Shown: positions 31,531-41,125, counted from the stretch's first letter. The stretch: 64,000 nt of DNA from Pseudomonadales bacterium (GCA_022827905.1 JAJEIQ010000001.1:103739-167738), one strand, 5' to 3'. The notes: a model not told the origin generated them from the sequence alone. Made by a program: numbers and translations.

Positions 31531-32700
31531 TCAGCCGCAGACCGCTTCGAACACCCCCATGAAGTTCTCGCCGAGGATGCCGGCGATCTGCTCGTCGTCG
31601 TAGCCGCGGGCCACCAGGCCCCGGGTGATGTTGGGCATGTCCCGGTAGTCCTGGAAGCCGCGCAACGTCTGGGTGGTGGAGACGTTGTCCTCCGGGCGGA
31701 AGCCGATTTCATCGACGATGGCGCCGAGGGTCGCTTCTATGATGTCCTCGGGCGCCTGCATCGGCCAGTCGGTGCCGATGCCGACGTGCTGCCAACCGAT
31801 GCGCTCGTTGATGTAGTCGATGTGGTCGAGCACCGCCTCCACGGTCGCCTCCGGGTCCGCGGAGAGGAAAAAGGGCACCGTGACCACGCCGACCAGGCCG
31901 CCGGTTGCCGCGATGGCATCGAGTTCCTCGTCGCTCTTGCCCCGGGCGTGGCCGTAAACGCCCTGGGCGCAGGTGTGGTTGGCGAGCACCGGGGTTTGCG
32001 AAGCGCGGCAGCCGTCCAAGGTGGTCTGCCTGCCGCAATGGGAGGTGTCCACGACGATGCCGAGTTCGTTGCAGCGCTCCACCACCTGCTGGCCGTAGCG
32101 GGATAGGCCGGCATCCGTGGGCTCGGTGCAGCCGGCCCCGACGTAGTCCTGGCGGTTGTAGGTGAGCATCAGCACCCGCAAGCCCTCGTCGTAGGCGCGG
32201 TTCACATCGTCTATGTCCTGGGAGAGGCCATACACCGGCTGGCAATAGCCGTACATGGCAACCGCGCCCTCCGCTTTGGCGGCGCGGACCTGGGCCGCGG
32301 TGGTGCATTTGCGCAGCCAGCCCAGGCTCCACAGGAGCTCGACCATCTCTTCGTACCCGCTCGACGCCTCGATGACGTGCGGCGCACCCATGAGCACCCC
32401 AAAGACGCCGAGATCCACGCCGCTCTGCCGCCACCAGCGGCGAATCTCGTCGGATTGCCCGGTGGCCGCCAGGCGGTAGGGCGCGGCGATCGCCTGGCCG
32501 ACGCCGGACAGGCCCTCCCCCACATCACCGAGCGCCTGCTTCAGGAGCCGGGGATCGTAGGTCTTGAAGATGTTGGCGCCGCCCGGATGCTGGTGTACCA
32601 AGTCGGCGATTAAGCACTCCTCGTGCAACCGCGCGGCGCGCGCCTCCTGCTCGTCGTCCAGGCCGAAATCCCATTGTCCGGGTAGCGCTTGGTCAGTCAT
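31531..32700 (-). CDS. M19 dipeptidase family protein (M19 copy 4)
   Basis: VVDTSHCGRQTTLDGCRASQTPVLANHTCAQGVYGHARGKSDEEL, closely similar to copy 3; [11 protein letters not shown]. Confidence 0.83.
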   Translation of the reverse strand: MTDQALPGQWDFGLDDEQEARAARLHEECLIADLVHQHPGGANIFKTYDPRLLKQALGDVGEGLSGVGQAIAAPYRLAATGQSDEIRRWWRQSGVDLGVFGVLMGAPHVIEASSGYEEMVELLWSLGWLRKCTTAAQVRAAKAEGAVAMYGYCQPVYGLSQDIDDVNRAYDEGLRVLMLTYNRQDYVGAGCTEPTDAGLSRYGQQVVERCNELGIVVDTSHCGRQTTLDGCRASQTPVLANHTCAQGVYGHARGKSDEELDAIAATGGLVGVVTVPFFLSADPEATVEAVLDHIDYINERIGWQHVGIGTDWPMQAPEDIIEATLGAIVDEIGFRPEDNVSTTQTLRGFQDYRDMPNITRGLVARGYDDEQIAGILGENFMGVFEAVCG

Positions 32701-32818
32701 GATCGTCTCCTTGGTCGTTGCGCATTCGATAGGCCGGCGGCTCCTGCCCGTGCAGGTGCTCCACGAAGTAGTTCCACATGCGCCGCAGGAAGTGCCGGCC
32801 CACCCGAAGCATTTCATC
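32692..32818 (-). pseudogene. C-terminal remnant of an S9 family peptidase
   Basis: Minus reading EMLRVGRHFLRRMWNYFVEHLHGQEPPAYRMRNDQGDDHD* aligns with the C-terminus of the S9 gene at 42023 (YFLRRQWDYFVTHLLGMRPPEGYEV); its stop overlaps the M19 copy 4 start. Confidence 0.7.
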
Positions 32819-32875
32819 AAGGGACGCAACCGCCCGTTACCGCCTCAGTGGCGCGCATCACCCATCCTGACCGGC

Positions 32876-33166
32876 ATGGCATACGACCAGCAGCGATTCC
32901 GGTGTATGCTACTCGGCATGGAGGAACTGCCACTTGGCGAAAGGCTGGACCGCGTGAGCGGCGCCGCGAGCCGCGAAGCAGCACGTTTCGTACCCCAAGA
33001 GGACCGGGGCGAGGCGATCTATCGCGCCTGCTTGGGCGCATGCCAAATTCTGGATACCCGGCCCGACGGGGACCGCCTGCGGCTGCAACAGGAGCCGCCC
33101 GCCCCGGACTACCCGGACATCTGGGCGCGGCTTAACCGTCGATGGCGCGAATCAAACGGCCCCTGA
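32876..33166 (+). CDS. Hypothetical 96-aa protein overlapping a truncated nucleotidyltransferase
   Basis: ORF MAYDQQRFRC...RLNRRWRESNGP overlaps the next ORF by 25 nt. Confidence 0.5.
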   Translation: MAYDQQRFRCMLLGMEELPLGERLDRVSGAASREAARFVPQEDRGEAIYRACLGACQILDTRPDGDRLRLQQEPPAPDYPDIWARLNRRWRESNGP

Positions 33167-33264
33167 CTCCTCCTGAACTGGCCGTGGAGGTGTCCGAGTG
33201 CCTGGCCAGCGCTGGAATCCAGCATGCTGTCGGCGGTGCAATCGCGTTGGGCTTCCACGCCTAA
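33142..33264 (+). pseudogene. Truncated nucleotidyltransferase (MNT/AbiEii-like N-terminus)
   Basis: MARIKRPLTPPELAVEVSECLASAGIQHAVGGAIALGFHA* ends within the GGxAxxxHG-type motif, before the catalytic DxD. Confidence 0.5.
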
Positions 33265-33344
33265 CCACGTTGGAGTCCCTGTTGGCCGACTGATGCGTTG
33301 CCGACGGCGGTCGTCACGCATCATTCACTCCTTGCGCTTGCTTC

Positions 33345-33497
33345 ATGCCGGCAAGTCAAACTGAGCCACTACCGGATGAGCTTGTGATCCTGTTGGCCGG
33401 CGGGGCGAAGAAACGGCAGCAGCGTGACATCGGTGGAGCGGTTGAAAACTGGAATGCCTACAAGCGGGAGAAAAGAAGTGCCAATCAAGGATCATAA
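33345..33497 (+). pseudogene. C-terminal remnant of a HigB/RelE-type addiction module toxin
   Basis: DELVILLAGGAKKRQQRDIGGAVENWNAYKREKRSANQGS* matches the C-terminal pattern of COG3657 toxins and overlaps the antidote start. Confidence 0.6.
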
Positions 33498-33759
33498 GGC
33501 GAGTGAATTCCTGCAAACGCCGGAAGACATCGCGGCCTATCTGAACGCCACCATTGAGGAGATGGACGACCCGAGACTGCTCATGAAGGCGTTTCGCAAC
33601 ATTGCCGAAGCCCAGGGCGGCGTGTCCGAGCTCTCGCGGCGCGCGAAGGTGGACCGGGTCGCGCTGTCGCGGGCGTTGTCCGGCCGCAGGCATCCACGCC
33701 TCGACACGCTCGCAAAAGTGGCGAATGCCTGTGGGGTAAAGCTCCAGTTCTCCGCGTAG
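33478..33759 (+). CDS. Putative addiction module antidote protein (HigA-like, HTH), GTG start
   Basis: PIKDHKASEFLQTPEDIAAYLNATIEE...GVSELSRRAKVDRVALSRALSGRRHPRLDTLAKVANACGVKLQF. Confidence 0.8.
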   Translation: MPIKDHKASEFLQTPEDIAAYLNATIEEMDDPRLLMKAFRNIAEAQGGVSELSRRAKVDRVALSRALSGRRHPRLDTLAKVANACGVKLQFSA

Positions 33760-33820
33760 ACAAGGAACAAGTACACAGAAAAAGAACTGAGACACACAAA
33801 TAGGGGTTCCGGCGGCCAGT

Positions 33821-33912
33821 TCGAGGGCGGGACGCCCTCGCTCCGGGGAGCCTTCAGCTTATCTACGGAAAGTCCGCTCGACATCAGCGAAAAGCCAAAA
33901 CGAGAATTGCTG
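33821..33912. repeat. Hairpin repeat locus 1 (single CGAGGGC..GCCCTCG hairpin plus element edge)
   Basis: TCGAGGGCGGGACGCCCTCGCTCCGGGGAGCCTTCAGCTTA (41 bp, identical at 61301) and GCTCGACATCAGCGAAAAGCCAAA..GAGAATTGCT, the reverse complement of the 39546 edge. Confidence 0.85.
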
Positions 33913-34017
33913 AACGCTTTCGCCTCACCTGTTCCGCCGGTGAGAAATCGCCTCAGTTGTGGTCTGCGCGCCCGTGCCGCGTCTGTGTCCACGCAACCAC
34001 AGCCAGGAAAAACACCC

Positions 34018-35931
34018 ATGCCAAAGTACCGCACCTGCCTTCGCCGGGCGCTGCTCCTTGTGGCGGCCCTCGGCCTGTCCGCCGCCGCCCTGGCCAGCGA
34101 CCTGCCGGAACCGCAATACACCGAGTGGAGCTGGGAGAAGGAGATTTTCGTGCCCATGCGCGACGGCACCCGGCTCTCCACCGACGTGCTGCTGCCGGAG
34201 GGAGCCGAGGGCAAGCTGCCCACGGTGCTGGTGCGCACGCCCTACCACAAGGAGAACACCCACTGGGCGCTGTTCGGCCCTTGGGACCGCATGTTCCTTG
34301 AGCAGGGCTACGCGGTGGTGATCATGAACGAGCGTGGGCGGCACTTCTCGGAGGGGCACTACGAGAACTACCTGGAGGGCGCGCGCCACGACGGCTACGA
34401 CTCCGTTGAGTGGATCGTCAACCAGCCTTGGTCCAACGGCAAGGTGGGCACCTTCGGGTGCTCGTCGTCCGGCGAGCATCAATGGGCCATGGCCTCCACC
34501 AACCACCCCGGCCACGCCGCCATGCTGCCACTGGCATCCGGCACCGCCGTTGGCGACATTCCGGGCAACGACACCCGCGGCGCCATCTACCGGGGCGGCA
34601 TCCCCATGGTCGGCCTGTGGGCCTGGTGGTATCGCGACATGTCGCCGAGCGAGCGCCTGCTGCTGCCGCCCGGCACCACGCAGGAACAGCGCATCCGCCT
34701 GCGCGACACCTTTTCGCTGCAGCCCCAGACCCACTTCTATCCCCTGGCGAACGGCACCATCGACCAGTCCGGCATCAAGAACGCCATCGAGGAAACGCTG
34801 GACATGCTGCCCAGCAAGGACGTCATACGGGCAGTCGGCGGCGCCCTGACGCCCTTCGACAAATACGTCACCTGGGGGCCCGCCGACCAGCGCTGGGACG
34901 AGGTGGAACAGATCGGCGCCGGCGATGCGCCCCGGGTGCCGGCGCTGCACCACAACACCTGGCACGACGTGGGCGTGGGCGAGATGATCCGCCTGTTCGA
35001 ATACCTGCAGTCCATGGACACGCCAAACCAGCACCTGATCATCGGCTCGGGCCCGCACTGCGCCGCCCTGCAGGAGGAAGCGATCATGGCCGACCTGCGT
35101 TTCGGCGACCTGCACGTGGGCGATGCCCGCTACGGCGGCAGCGACCGGGGCTATGCGAAGCTGTTCCTCGACTGGTACGGCCACTGGCTGAAGGGCGAGG
35201 ACAATGGCATCACCGACATGCCCAAGGTCCAGCTGCACGTGAAGGGCAAGGGCTGGATCACCGGCGATGTGTGGCCGCTCGAGGAAACAGTGTTCACCAC
35301 CTACTACCTCGATAGCGACGGCCGCGCCGAAAGCCGCCTGGCGAGCGGCACGCTGTCCACCGGCAAGCCGGACGGCGCCGCGATGGACACATGGGTGTAC
35401 GACCCCTCGCTGCCAGTGCCGTCCCGGGGCGGCGGCTGCTGCGGCGATGCGATGGCGCTGGACCAGAGCGACATCGAAATCCGTTCCGACGTGCTCACCT
35501 ACACGACTTCGGTGCTCGACGAGGGCGTGACCATCGTCGGCCCCATAGACGTGGTGCTGTACGTCTCCTCCTCGGCAAAAGACACCGACTTCACGGTGAA
35601 GCTGGTGGACGTCTACCCGGACGGCACGGCCATCAATCTAATGGACGACGCCATCCGCGCCCGGTACCGCGAGGGATTCGACCAACAGGTGTTCATGGAG
35701 CCCGGCGGCATCTACAAGGTGCGCCTCACCAACCTGGTCACCGCCAACCACTTCCCGGCCGGGCACCGCATCCGCATCGAGGTGGCCTCAAGCAATTTCC
35801 CGGTGCTCGAACGCAACCTGAACACCGGCGGCAGCAACTACGACGAAACCGAGTGGGTGGTGGCCGAGAACAGCCTGCACCACACGCCCGAGCACCCGTC
35901 GCACATCGTGTTGCCGGTGTTGCCGGAGTAG
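34018..35931 (+). CDS. CocE/NonD family hydrolase (S15-like)
   Basis: Signal peptide; MRDGTRLSTDVLLPEGAEG; GTFGCSSSGEHQWAMA; C-terminal jelly-roll GHRIRIEVASSNFPVLERNLNTG. Confidence 0.9.
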   Translation: MPKYRTCLRRALLLVAALGLSAAALASDLPEPQYTEWSWEKEIFVPMRDGTRLSTDVLLPEGAEGKLPTVLVRTPYHKENTHWALFGPWDRMFLEQGYAVVIMNERGRHFSEGHYENYLEGARHDGYDSVEWIVNQPWSNGKVGTFGCSSSGEHQWAMASTNHPGHAAMLPLASGTAVGDIPGNDTRGAIYRGGIPMVGLWAWWYRDMSPSERLLLPPGTTQEQRIRLRDTFSLQPQTHFYPLANGTIDQSGIKNAIEETLDMLPSKDVIRAVGGALTPFDKYVTWGPADQRWDEVEQIGAGDAPRVPALHHNTWHDVGVGEMIRLFEYLQSMDTPNQHLIIGSGPHCAALQEEAIMADLRFGDLHVGDARYGGSDRGYAKLFLDWYGHWLKGEDNGITDMPKVQLHVKGKGWITGDVWPLEETVFTTYYLDSDGRAESRLASGTLSTGKPDGAAMDTWVYDPSLPVPSRGGGCCGDAMALDQSDIEIRSDVLTYTTSVLDEGVTIVGPIDVVLYVSSSAKDTDFTVKLVDVYPDGTAINLMDDAIRARYREGFDQQVFMEPGGIYKVRLTNLVTANHFPAGHRIRIEVASSNFPVLERNLNTGGSNYDETEWVVAENSLHHTPEHPSHIVLPVLPE

Positions 35932-35953
35932 CGGGAAACTAGGCTCCTCAGGA

Positions 35954-37630
35954 TCATTCGGGCTGCGTAAAGAACGCAGCGAAGAAGGCGCTTGCATCCG
36001 GGTTGCCGCCGAGTTCCAAGTAGGCACGGCGGAAATCGTCGCGCGAAATGGCCGGGTTTTCGTCCAGGAAGCTGGATACGGCCGCCGTGTCGGTGCCGTG
36101 CTCGCGCAGGTCGCGGGCGCCTTGGATGAATGCCTCGCTGTCCCAGTCGTCCCGGGTGGCGGCCAGGTCGGGGTTTTGCAGGGCGCCGTCGGCCGCCCGC
36201 TGAATCTGGTCGTCGGATACCGGTGTGGGGATGGCTATCGCGTAGTTGAAGGCGGCGGTGAACAGCACGCCGCGCACGTAGGAGACCTTTTTCGCCCAGT
36301 CGGCGCCGGAGCCGCGCTCGACGACCGCGGGCACGGTGGAATCGTGGAGCAGCCAGTTCTCGATGAAGTTGCGGACCATCGTGATGTCCGGAACGATGTC
36401 CGGCACCGCCCAGTTGTTGGTCGCGTAGACCACGGCGGTATCGAAGTTGGGCCAAGCGATGCTCCAGTTGTGCCAGCCGTACATGTGGGCGCCGCCGTGC
36501 TGGATGTTGTAGGCGGGCTCGCCCACCTTGTCGAGCATCCAGGCGAGGCCCATCTGCATGCCGCCCATGCCCTCGGCCTGGGGGGTGAGCGCCTGTTCGA
36601 CGGTTTCGGGTTGCAGAATGCGCGCGCCCTGGTACTCGCCGCCGTTCAGGAACGCCAGGAAGAAGCGCACGAAGTCGCCGGGCGTGGCGACGAAGCCGCC
36701 CGCCGGAAACTCGCCGAAATAGACCGCCGGGGTCGGGATCCAGACCGAGCCCATGGGCATGTAGCCGGTGGACCTGCGCTCCCAGATGTCCGGGCGGATG
36801 TGCTCGGCGTCCTGCACCGGCGGATACTGGGAGTGGCGCATGCCGAGCGGCTCCATTAAGTGCTTCTCGACGTAGTCCGAAAACGAAAGCCCCTCCGGGT
36901 TGTTTTCCTCGACGATGAGCCCGAGCGTGCCCATGCCGAGGTTCGAGTACATGAACGTCTCGCCCGCCTCGGCAAACCAGCGGGGCAGGACGTCGCCGCC
37001 GGAAATGGGCACGAGGTCGCGGCCGTACTCCGCCTCGATCGCCCCGCGCAGCGGCGGGGGCCGCTCGAACAGGCTGAGCGCCGCATCCGCGGACAGGCCC
37101 GGGCGGTGGATCAATAGGTCGCGCACGGTAATGTCGCGCCCGCCCAGAGGGTTCTGCACCGCAAAGGGCAGGTAGTCGTTGATCGGCCCGTCGAGGTCGA
37201 GCGCGCCGTCCTCGACCAGCTTCATGATCGCCATGCCGGTGTAGAGCTTGCCCATCGACCCGGAATTGAACACGGTCTCCGGCGTCATCGGCTTGCGCTG
37301 GCCGAGATCCGCATAGCCGAAACCGGCCTCCCAAACAACTTCCCCCCGGCGCGCAAGGGCGATGTTCAGCCCCGGCGAACCATAAGCGCGCATGACCATC
37401 GGGATGAAGGCGCGCAGGGCGTTGACGAGCCTCAGGTCCTGCTCGTTGTCCGTCCGCAGGTTCTCGCTCACCGGAATGTCACGCCGCGGCGGCGCCTGTT
37501 CGGCTTGCTGCGGCAGTGCCGCTGGTGACGTCACTTCCGGGCTTTGCCCAGCTTCATCGGTTTGCGGCGTACAGGCTCCCAGAGCGAGCGCCAGGAGTAC
37601 GCCGACCAAAACTGCGGCTCGATCAAACAT
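35954..37630 (-). CDS. Serine hydrolase, class C beta-lactamase fold lipoprotein (copy 2)
   Basis: Lipobox LALALGACTP; SMGK (SxxK), YSN motifs. Confidence 0.88.
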   Translation of the reverse strand: MFDRAAVLVGVLLALALGACTPQTDEAGQSPEVTSPAALPQQAEQAPPRRDIPVSENLRTDNEQDLRLVNALRAFIPMVMRAYGSPGLNIALARRGEVVWEAGFGYADLGQRKPMTPETVFNSGSMGKLYTGMAIMKLVEDGALDLDGPINDYLPFAVQNPLGGRDITVRDLLIHRPGLSADAALSLFERPPPLRGAIEAEYGRDLVPISGGDVLPRWFAEAGETFMYSNLGMGTLGLIVEENNPEGLSFSDYVEKHLMEPLGMRHSQYPPVQDAEHIRPDIWERRSTGYMPMGSVWIPTPAVYFGEFPAGGFVATPGDFVRFFLAFLNGGEYQGARILQPETVEQALTPQAEGMGGMQMGLAWMLDKVGEPAYNIQHGGAHMYGWHNWSIAWPNFDTAVVYATNNWAVPDIVPDITMVRNFIENWLLHDSTVPAVVERGSGADWAKKVSYVRGVLFTAAFNYAIAIPTPVSDDQIQRAADGALQNPDLAATRDDWDSEAFIQGARDLREHGTDTAAVSSFLDENPAISRDDFRRAYLELGGNPDASAFFAAFFTQPE

Positions 37631-37641
37631 GTCTTTTTCCC

Positions 37642-39444
37642 TCAGTTTTCCTGGCCCAGCGCCCAGCCGTCGAAGTAGGGCGAAACCGCGCCGCGCCGGA
37701 TGCCCGTTTGCGGATCGACGTGGATGCCGACCCAGTATCCGCGCCAGCCGGCAGCGGCCTCGGGCGACAGCTCCTGCATGGGCTGTTGCATGGCGCGAAC
37801 CTTGGCGAGCAGGTCAGCGTCGAAGGCGCCCTCCTCGACCGCTTGGGCCGCGGGGTTCTCGGCATTGGCGCCCATCGCCCGGTCGACACCGCCGCCCATC
37901 GGCCGCAGCACCTGGGGGCTCTCGGCGGCGGCTTTGGGATCGAGGCCGTATTCCAAAACGTTGACGATGGCTTGGAAGGTCTGTTCGTGTACGCCCATGC
38001 CGATGCTAGAGGACACGAGCACCGGCTTGCCGCTTTTGGTGATCAACACCGGGTTGGTCTCGACCGGCAGCCGTCTGCCCGGGCCGGCGCGGGCGATCTT
38101 GGTCTGCTGGTACTTGCCCGAATCGGCGATCGCCACGCCGTCGACGAAGATTCCGGTGGTGCCCCAGAGCGCCGTGTTGATGGTGTGCAGAAGTGCCGCG
38201 GCATTGCCCTCGGCATCCACCGCCACCACCGCATCGGAGTGATTGCCGGAAGACGAGTCTGGTTGCCATTCATACGCCGCGATGTTGAGTTGATCCCAGC
38301 CATCGGTCTGCATCGCCTGCCATAGCTTTTTCGCCGCTGCCTTGGTGGTGCGTTGCGGCGGTGCCGTCGCAATCCCCGGCGCATGCCGCTCGATCAGCGC
38401 CGTGGGGGTGACGTGATGGGTGAGCGAGGTGCCCATGATGTCCATCAGGCGGGCGATGCGGGTGAGCCGGAACAGGGCCTCCGGGGATTCGGTGTAGTGG
38501 CCGAGACTGCCGAGGTCGGCCTGCTCGACGAGATTTAGCGCCTCGACCATGTTGACGCCGCCGAGATTCGGCTGCGCGGTGGCGTGGACGTCGTAGCCGC
38601 GGAAGGTGGAACGGAGCGGCGCCCGCCAGATCGGTTCGTAGCGCTTAAGGTCCTCGAGGGTCATCTTGCCGCCCTCGGACTGCACCGCAGCGACCAGCTT
38701 TTCGGCCCAGGGCCCTTGGTACATGTAGTCCGCCCCCTCGGCCGCCACCCGGCGCAAGGTGCGCGCCAGTTCCGGCTGGCTGAAGTGGTCGCCGCTGACG
38801 TACCAGCTGCCGTCCTCCTTCGTGAAAACGGCCTTGGTCCCGGGCCGCCGGGAAAGCACTTCCTTGCGCATCTCGATCATGCCCTCAAGCATGGGCAGCA
38901 CCTCGAAGCCCTCCTCGGCAAAATAGATCGCCGGCCCGAACAGCGCCGCGAACGGCAGCTTGCCAAAGCGCCCGTGGGCCGCCTCCAGCCCGGCCATGAA
39001 CCCCGGCACCAGGGACGCGCGCCCGCTCGGCACGCCGTCGCCCGGTATCGAGAGCGGATCGTCCTCGCCCAGAACCGTGTTCCAGCCCCCGTTCAGGTGA
39101 TGCACCTCGCCGGTGGCCGCCTCGAAGACCATCAGGTCCATGAAGCCCGCATGGCTGACGCAGCAACTCGCCCACAGTGTGATCTCCGCCAGCGCATGGG
39201 TCATCACCGCATCGACGGCGCTGCCGCCCCGGTTGAGCGCCTCAAGCCCCGCGCGGGCGGCCGCCGCGGCGGTGGTGCTGACGACGATCCCGGTTTTCGA
39301 TTCCGCCAGCGGCTTCTCGGCCCCGAACAGGTTTTCAAAGCGTTGCAGTTCGCCCTCCGGCCAAGTTCGCGGCGACAGGTCAACCTCGTTCGCCAGCGCG
39401 AGGCTGGGGACGAAACACAACAGCAAGGCGGTCAGGCGCAGCAT
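37642..39444 (-). CDS. Gamma-glutamyltransferase family protein (GGT copy 3)
   Basis: Signal peptide MLRLTALLLCFVPSLALA; AGLEALNRGGSAVDAVMTHALAEITL; GNHSDAVVAVDAEGNAAALLHTINTALWGTTGI. Confidence 0.87.
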   Translation of the reverse strand: MLRLTALLLCFVPSLALANEVDLSPRTWPEGELQRFENLFGAEKPLAESKTGIVVSTTAAAAARAGLEALNRGGSAVDAVMTHALAEITLWASCCVSHAGFMDLMVFEAATGEVHHLNGGWNTVLGEDDPLSIPGDGVPSGRASLVPGFMAGLEAAHGRFGKLPFAALFGPAIYFAEEGFEVLPMLEGMIEMRKEVLSRRPGTKAVFTKEDGSWYVSGDHFSQPELARTLRRVAAEGADYMYQGPWAEKLVAAVQSEGGKMTLEDLKRYEPIWRAPLRSTFRGYDVHATAQPNLGGVNMVEALNLVEQADLGSLGHYTESPEALFRLTRIARLMDIMGTSLTHHVTPTALIERHAPGIATAPPQRTTKAAAKKLWQAMQTDGWDQLNIAAYEWQPDSSSGNHSDAVVAVDAEGNAAALLHTINTALWGTTGIFVDGVAIADSGKYQQTKIARAGPGRRLPVETNPVLITKSGKPVLVSSSIGMGVHEQTFQAIVNVLEYGLDPKAAAESPQVLRPMGGGVDRAMGANAENPAAQAVEEGAFDADLLAKVRAMQQPMQELSPEAAAGWRGYWVGIHVDPQTGIRRGAVSPYFDGWALGQEN

Positions 39445-39545
39445 GCGGTTCTTCCTTGAAACGTGTTGCCCGGTAAGACGCATTCCATGGTGATGGCCCT
39501 CACCACATAGGACTACATCCTGTGCGAGTCCCCCCATCGGATCCC

Positions 39546-39675
39546 AGCAATTCTCACTTTGGCTTTTCGCTGATGTCGAGCGGAACGCCCCGGAGCGAGG
39601 GCGTCCCGCCCTCGATGGATTCCTCTGTTCAAATCGAGGGCAAGATGCCCTCGCTCCGGCATAGTAAGAATTGCT
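39546..39675. repeat. Hairpin repeat locus 2: 130-bp element with terminal inverted repeats and two inverted hairpins
   Basis: Starts AGCAATTCTCA and ends TAAGAATTGCT; contains CCGGAGCGAGGGCGTCCCGCCCTCGAT and ATCGAGGGCAAGATGCCCTCGCTCCGG in opposite orientation. Confidence 0.85.
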
Positions 39676-39677
39676 GA

Positions 39678-40757
39678 TCAGATCCCGTACAGCCGCCAGG
39701 CCCCGATCGTCAGCACCGGCGCCACGAACAGGAAGATCCCGAACCAGGCCAGGGTGCCGTACCCCTGCGCGACCAGGGCGACGATGCCGAAGTTCGACAG
39801 CAGCAGGCTTGCCAGCACGGCGCCGGCGGCGATCAGCGCGTGCAGCCGCGGCGTGAGCGCGCGGCCGCGCCGCTCCAGCCACCAGGCATCGAGCCGCTCG
39901 TTGATGCCCTGCAGTATGCCGACGCCGGTCTGGGCGATGGTGACGAAAAGCACGATCACGTACACCGTCGCAGCTGCCGGCAGGGCCAGGCGCAGAATCG
40001 TCCAGTAGGTCGGCAGCGCCTGCTCCAGGATTTGCGGATAGCCCGCCATGAAGGTCAGGTGGCACAGCACCGCCGGCAGCGCGCCAAGCACCCCGCCAAT
40101 CAGGCCGGCGCCCCAGGCCTGGGCTCGGGTTTCGATATGATCGGTGGCATAGAGCAGCACCGGGACGAGCATGGCGGTGTACAGGAAGAAGCGCACGCCG
40201 CTGCGCCACCAGCCGGATTCGAGCTCGACGACGGTGAACGCTCCGGCAATTTCCTCGCCCATGTGTACGAACACCAGCACCGTGTAAACGACCAGCAGCA
40301 GGCTCATCAACAGGCCCCAGGCGGTGAGGGTGCGCTCGATCCACTGCCGGCCGCTGTAGTTGAAGGTCACCACGATCAGCAGCATCAGGCCGACCCCCGC
40401 CACGAACGGAATGCCGAAACTGTCGTGCAGCACCTGTCCCGCCGCGGATCCGGCGACCGCCAGCACCAGCACGAAGGCGATGATCATCACCGCCTCGTAG
40501 AGCATCCAGCCGGGGCCGAGCAGCGACTTGATGAACAGGCGGTAGTCGCGCACCTCGAAGTGGCGCGCGTAGTCGAACGCGACCGCTAGGACCAGGCCGA
40601 ACAGCACGCCTATCAGCGCGGTGTTGGCCAGCCCGCCCCAAGGGCCGGCGCTCGAGACGTATTCGACGACCTCCCGGCCGGTGCCGTAGCCGCCGCCGAC
40701 GATCACCGACTGAAAGACGGCGCCGGGCACGATCCAAGCTTTGAACCACTTGATCAT
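39678..40757 (-). CDS. YkvI-like membrane protein (COG3949-like)
   Basis: MIKWFKAWIVPGAVFQSVIVGGGYGTGREVVEYVSSAGPWGGL and about 10 hydrophobic segments. Confidence 0.75.
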   Translation of the reverse strand: MIKWFKAWIVPGAVFQSVIVGGGYGTGREVVEYVSSAGPWGGLANTALIGVLFGLVLAVAFDYARHFEVRDYRLFIKSLLGPGWMLYEAVMIIAFVLVLAVAGSAAGQVLHDSFGIPFVAGVGLMLLIVVTFNYSGRQWIERTLTAWGLLMSLLLVVYTVLVFVHMGEEIAGAFTVVELESGWWRSGVRFFLYTAMLVPVLLYATDHIETRAQAWGAGLIGGVLGALPAVLCHLTFMAGYPQILEQALPTYWTILRLALPAAATVYVIVLFVTIAQTGVGILQGINERLDAWWLERRGRALTPRLHALIAAGAVLASLLLSNFGIVALVAQGYGTLAWFGIFLFVAPVLTIGAWRLYGI

Positions 40758-40987
40758 CGAGGGAACGCTATCGGGGCGATCGATCGCTCTCGATGATGGC
40801 GCGCATCGGGGCCACCAAGGAGCTCTTCGAGTCGCCCGCGAATTCCCGTAGCCTCTTCAAGCTCGGCAAGGACCTGCCAATTGGCACGGTGCCCGACATC
40901 TTCCATGGAACAATTTTTCCATCTTCAATGAAATCAACCGGTTGCGGAGGCCCTCTGTAACGCAAGGCCGACTGATCCCGAAGGTCA

Positions 40988-41125
40988 AATCGAGGGCAGG
41001 ATGCCCTCGCTCCGGGGGATCTCGCGGTCGTGAACGCCCTCCCGTAATTTGAGCAACTCCCTCGAACTCGTGGAGGACAGTCCCCGATCTAAGGTTCTCC
41101 GGAGCGAGGGCATCCTGCCCTCGAT
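40988..41125. repeat. Hairpin repeat locus 3: two hairpins in the opposite relative order
   Basis: ATCGAGGGCAGGATGCCCTCGCTCCGG ... CCGGAGCGAGGGCATCCTGCCCTCGAT, exact reverse complements about 80 bp apart. Confidence 0.85.

Noticed and set aside
37642-40749. 1035-aa ORF read as one protein
   Set aside because: The N-terminal 430 codons are an out-of-frame reading of the YkvI-like gene; the real GGT starts with a signal peptide at 39444.
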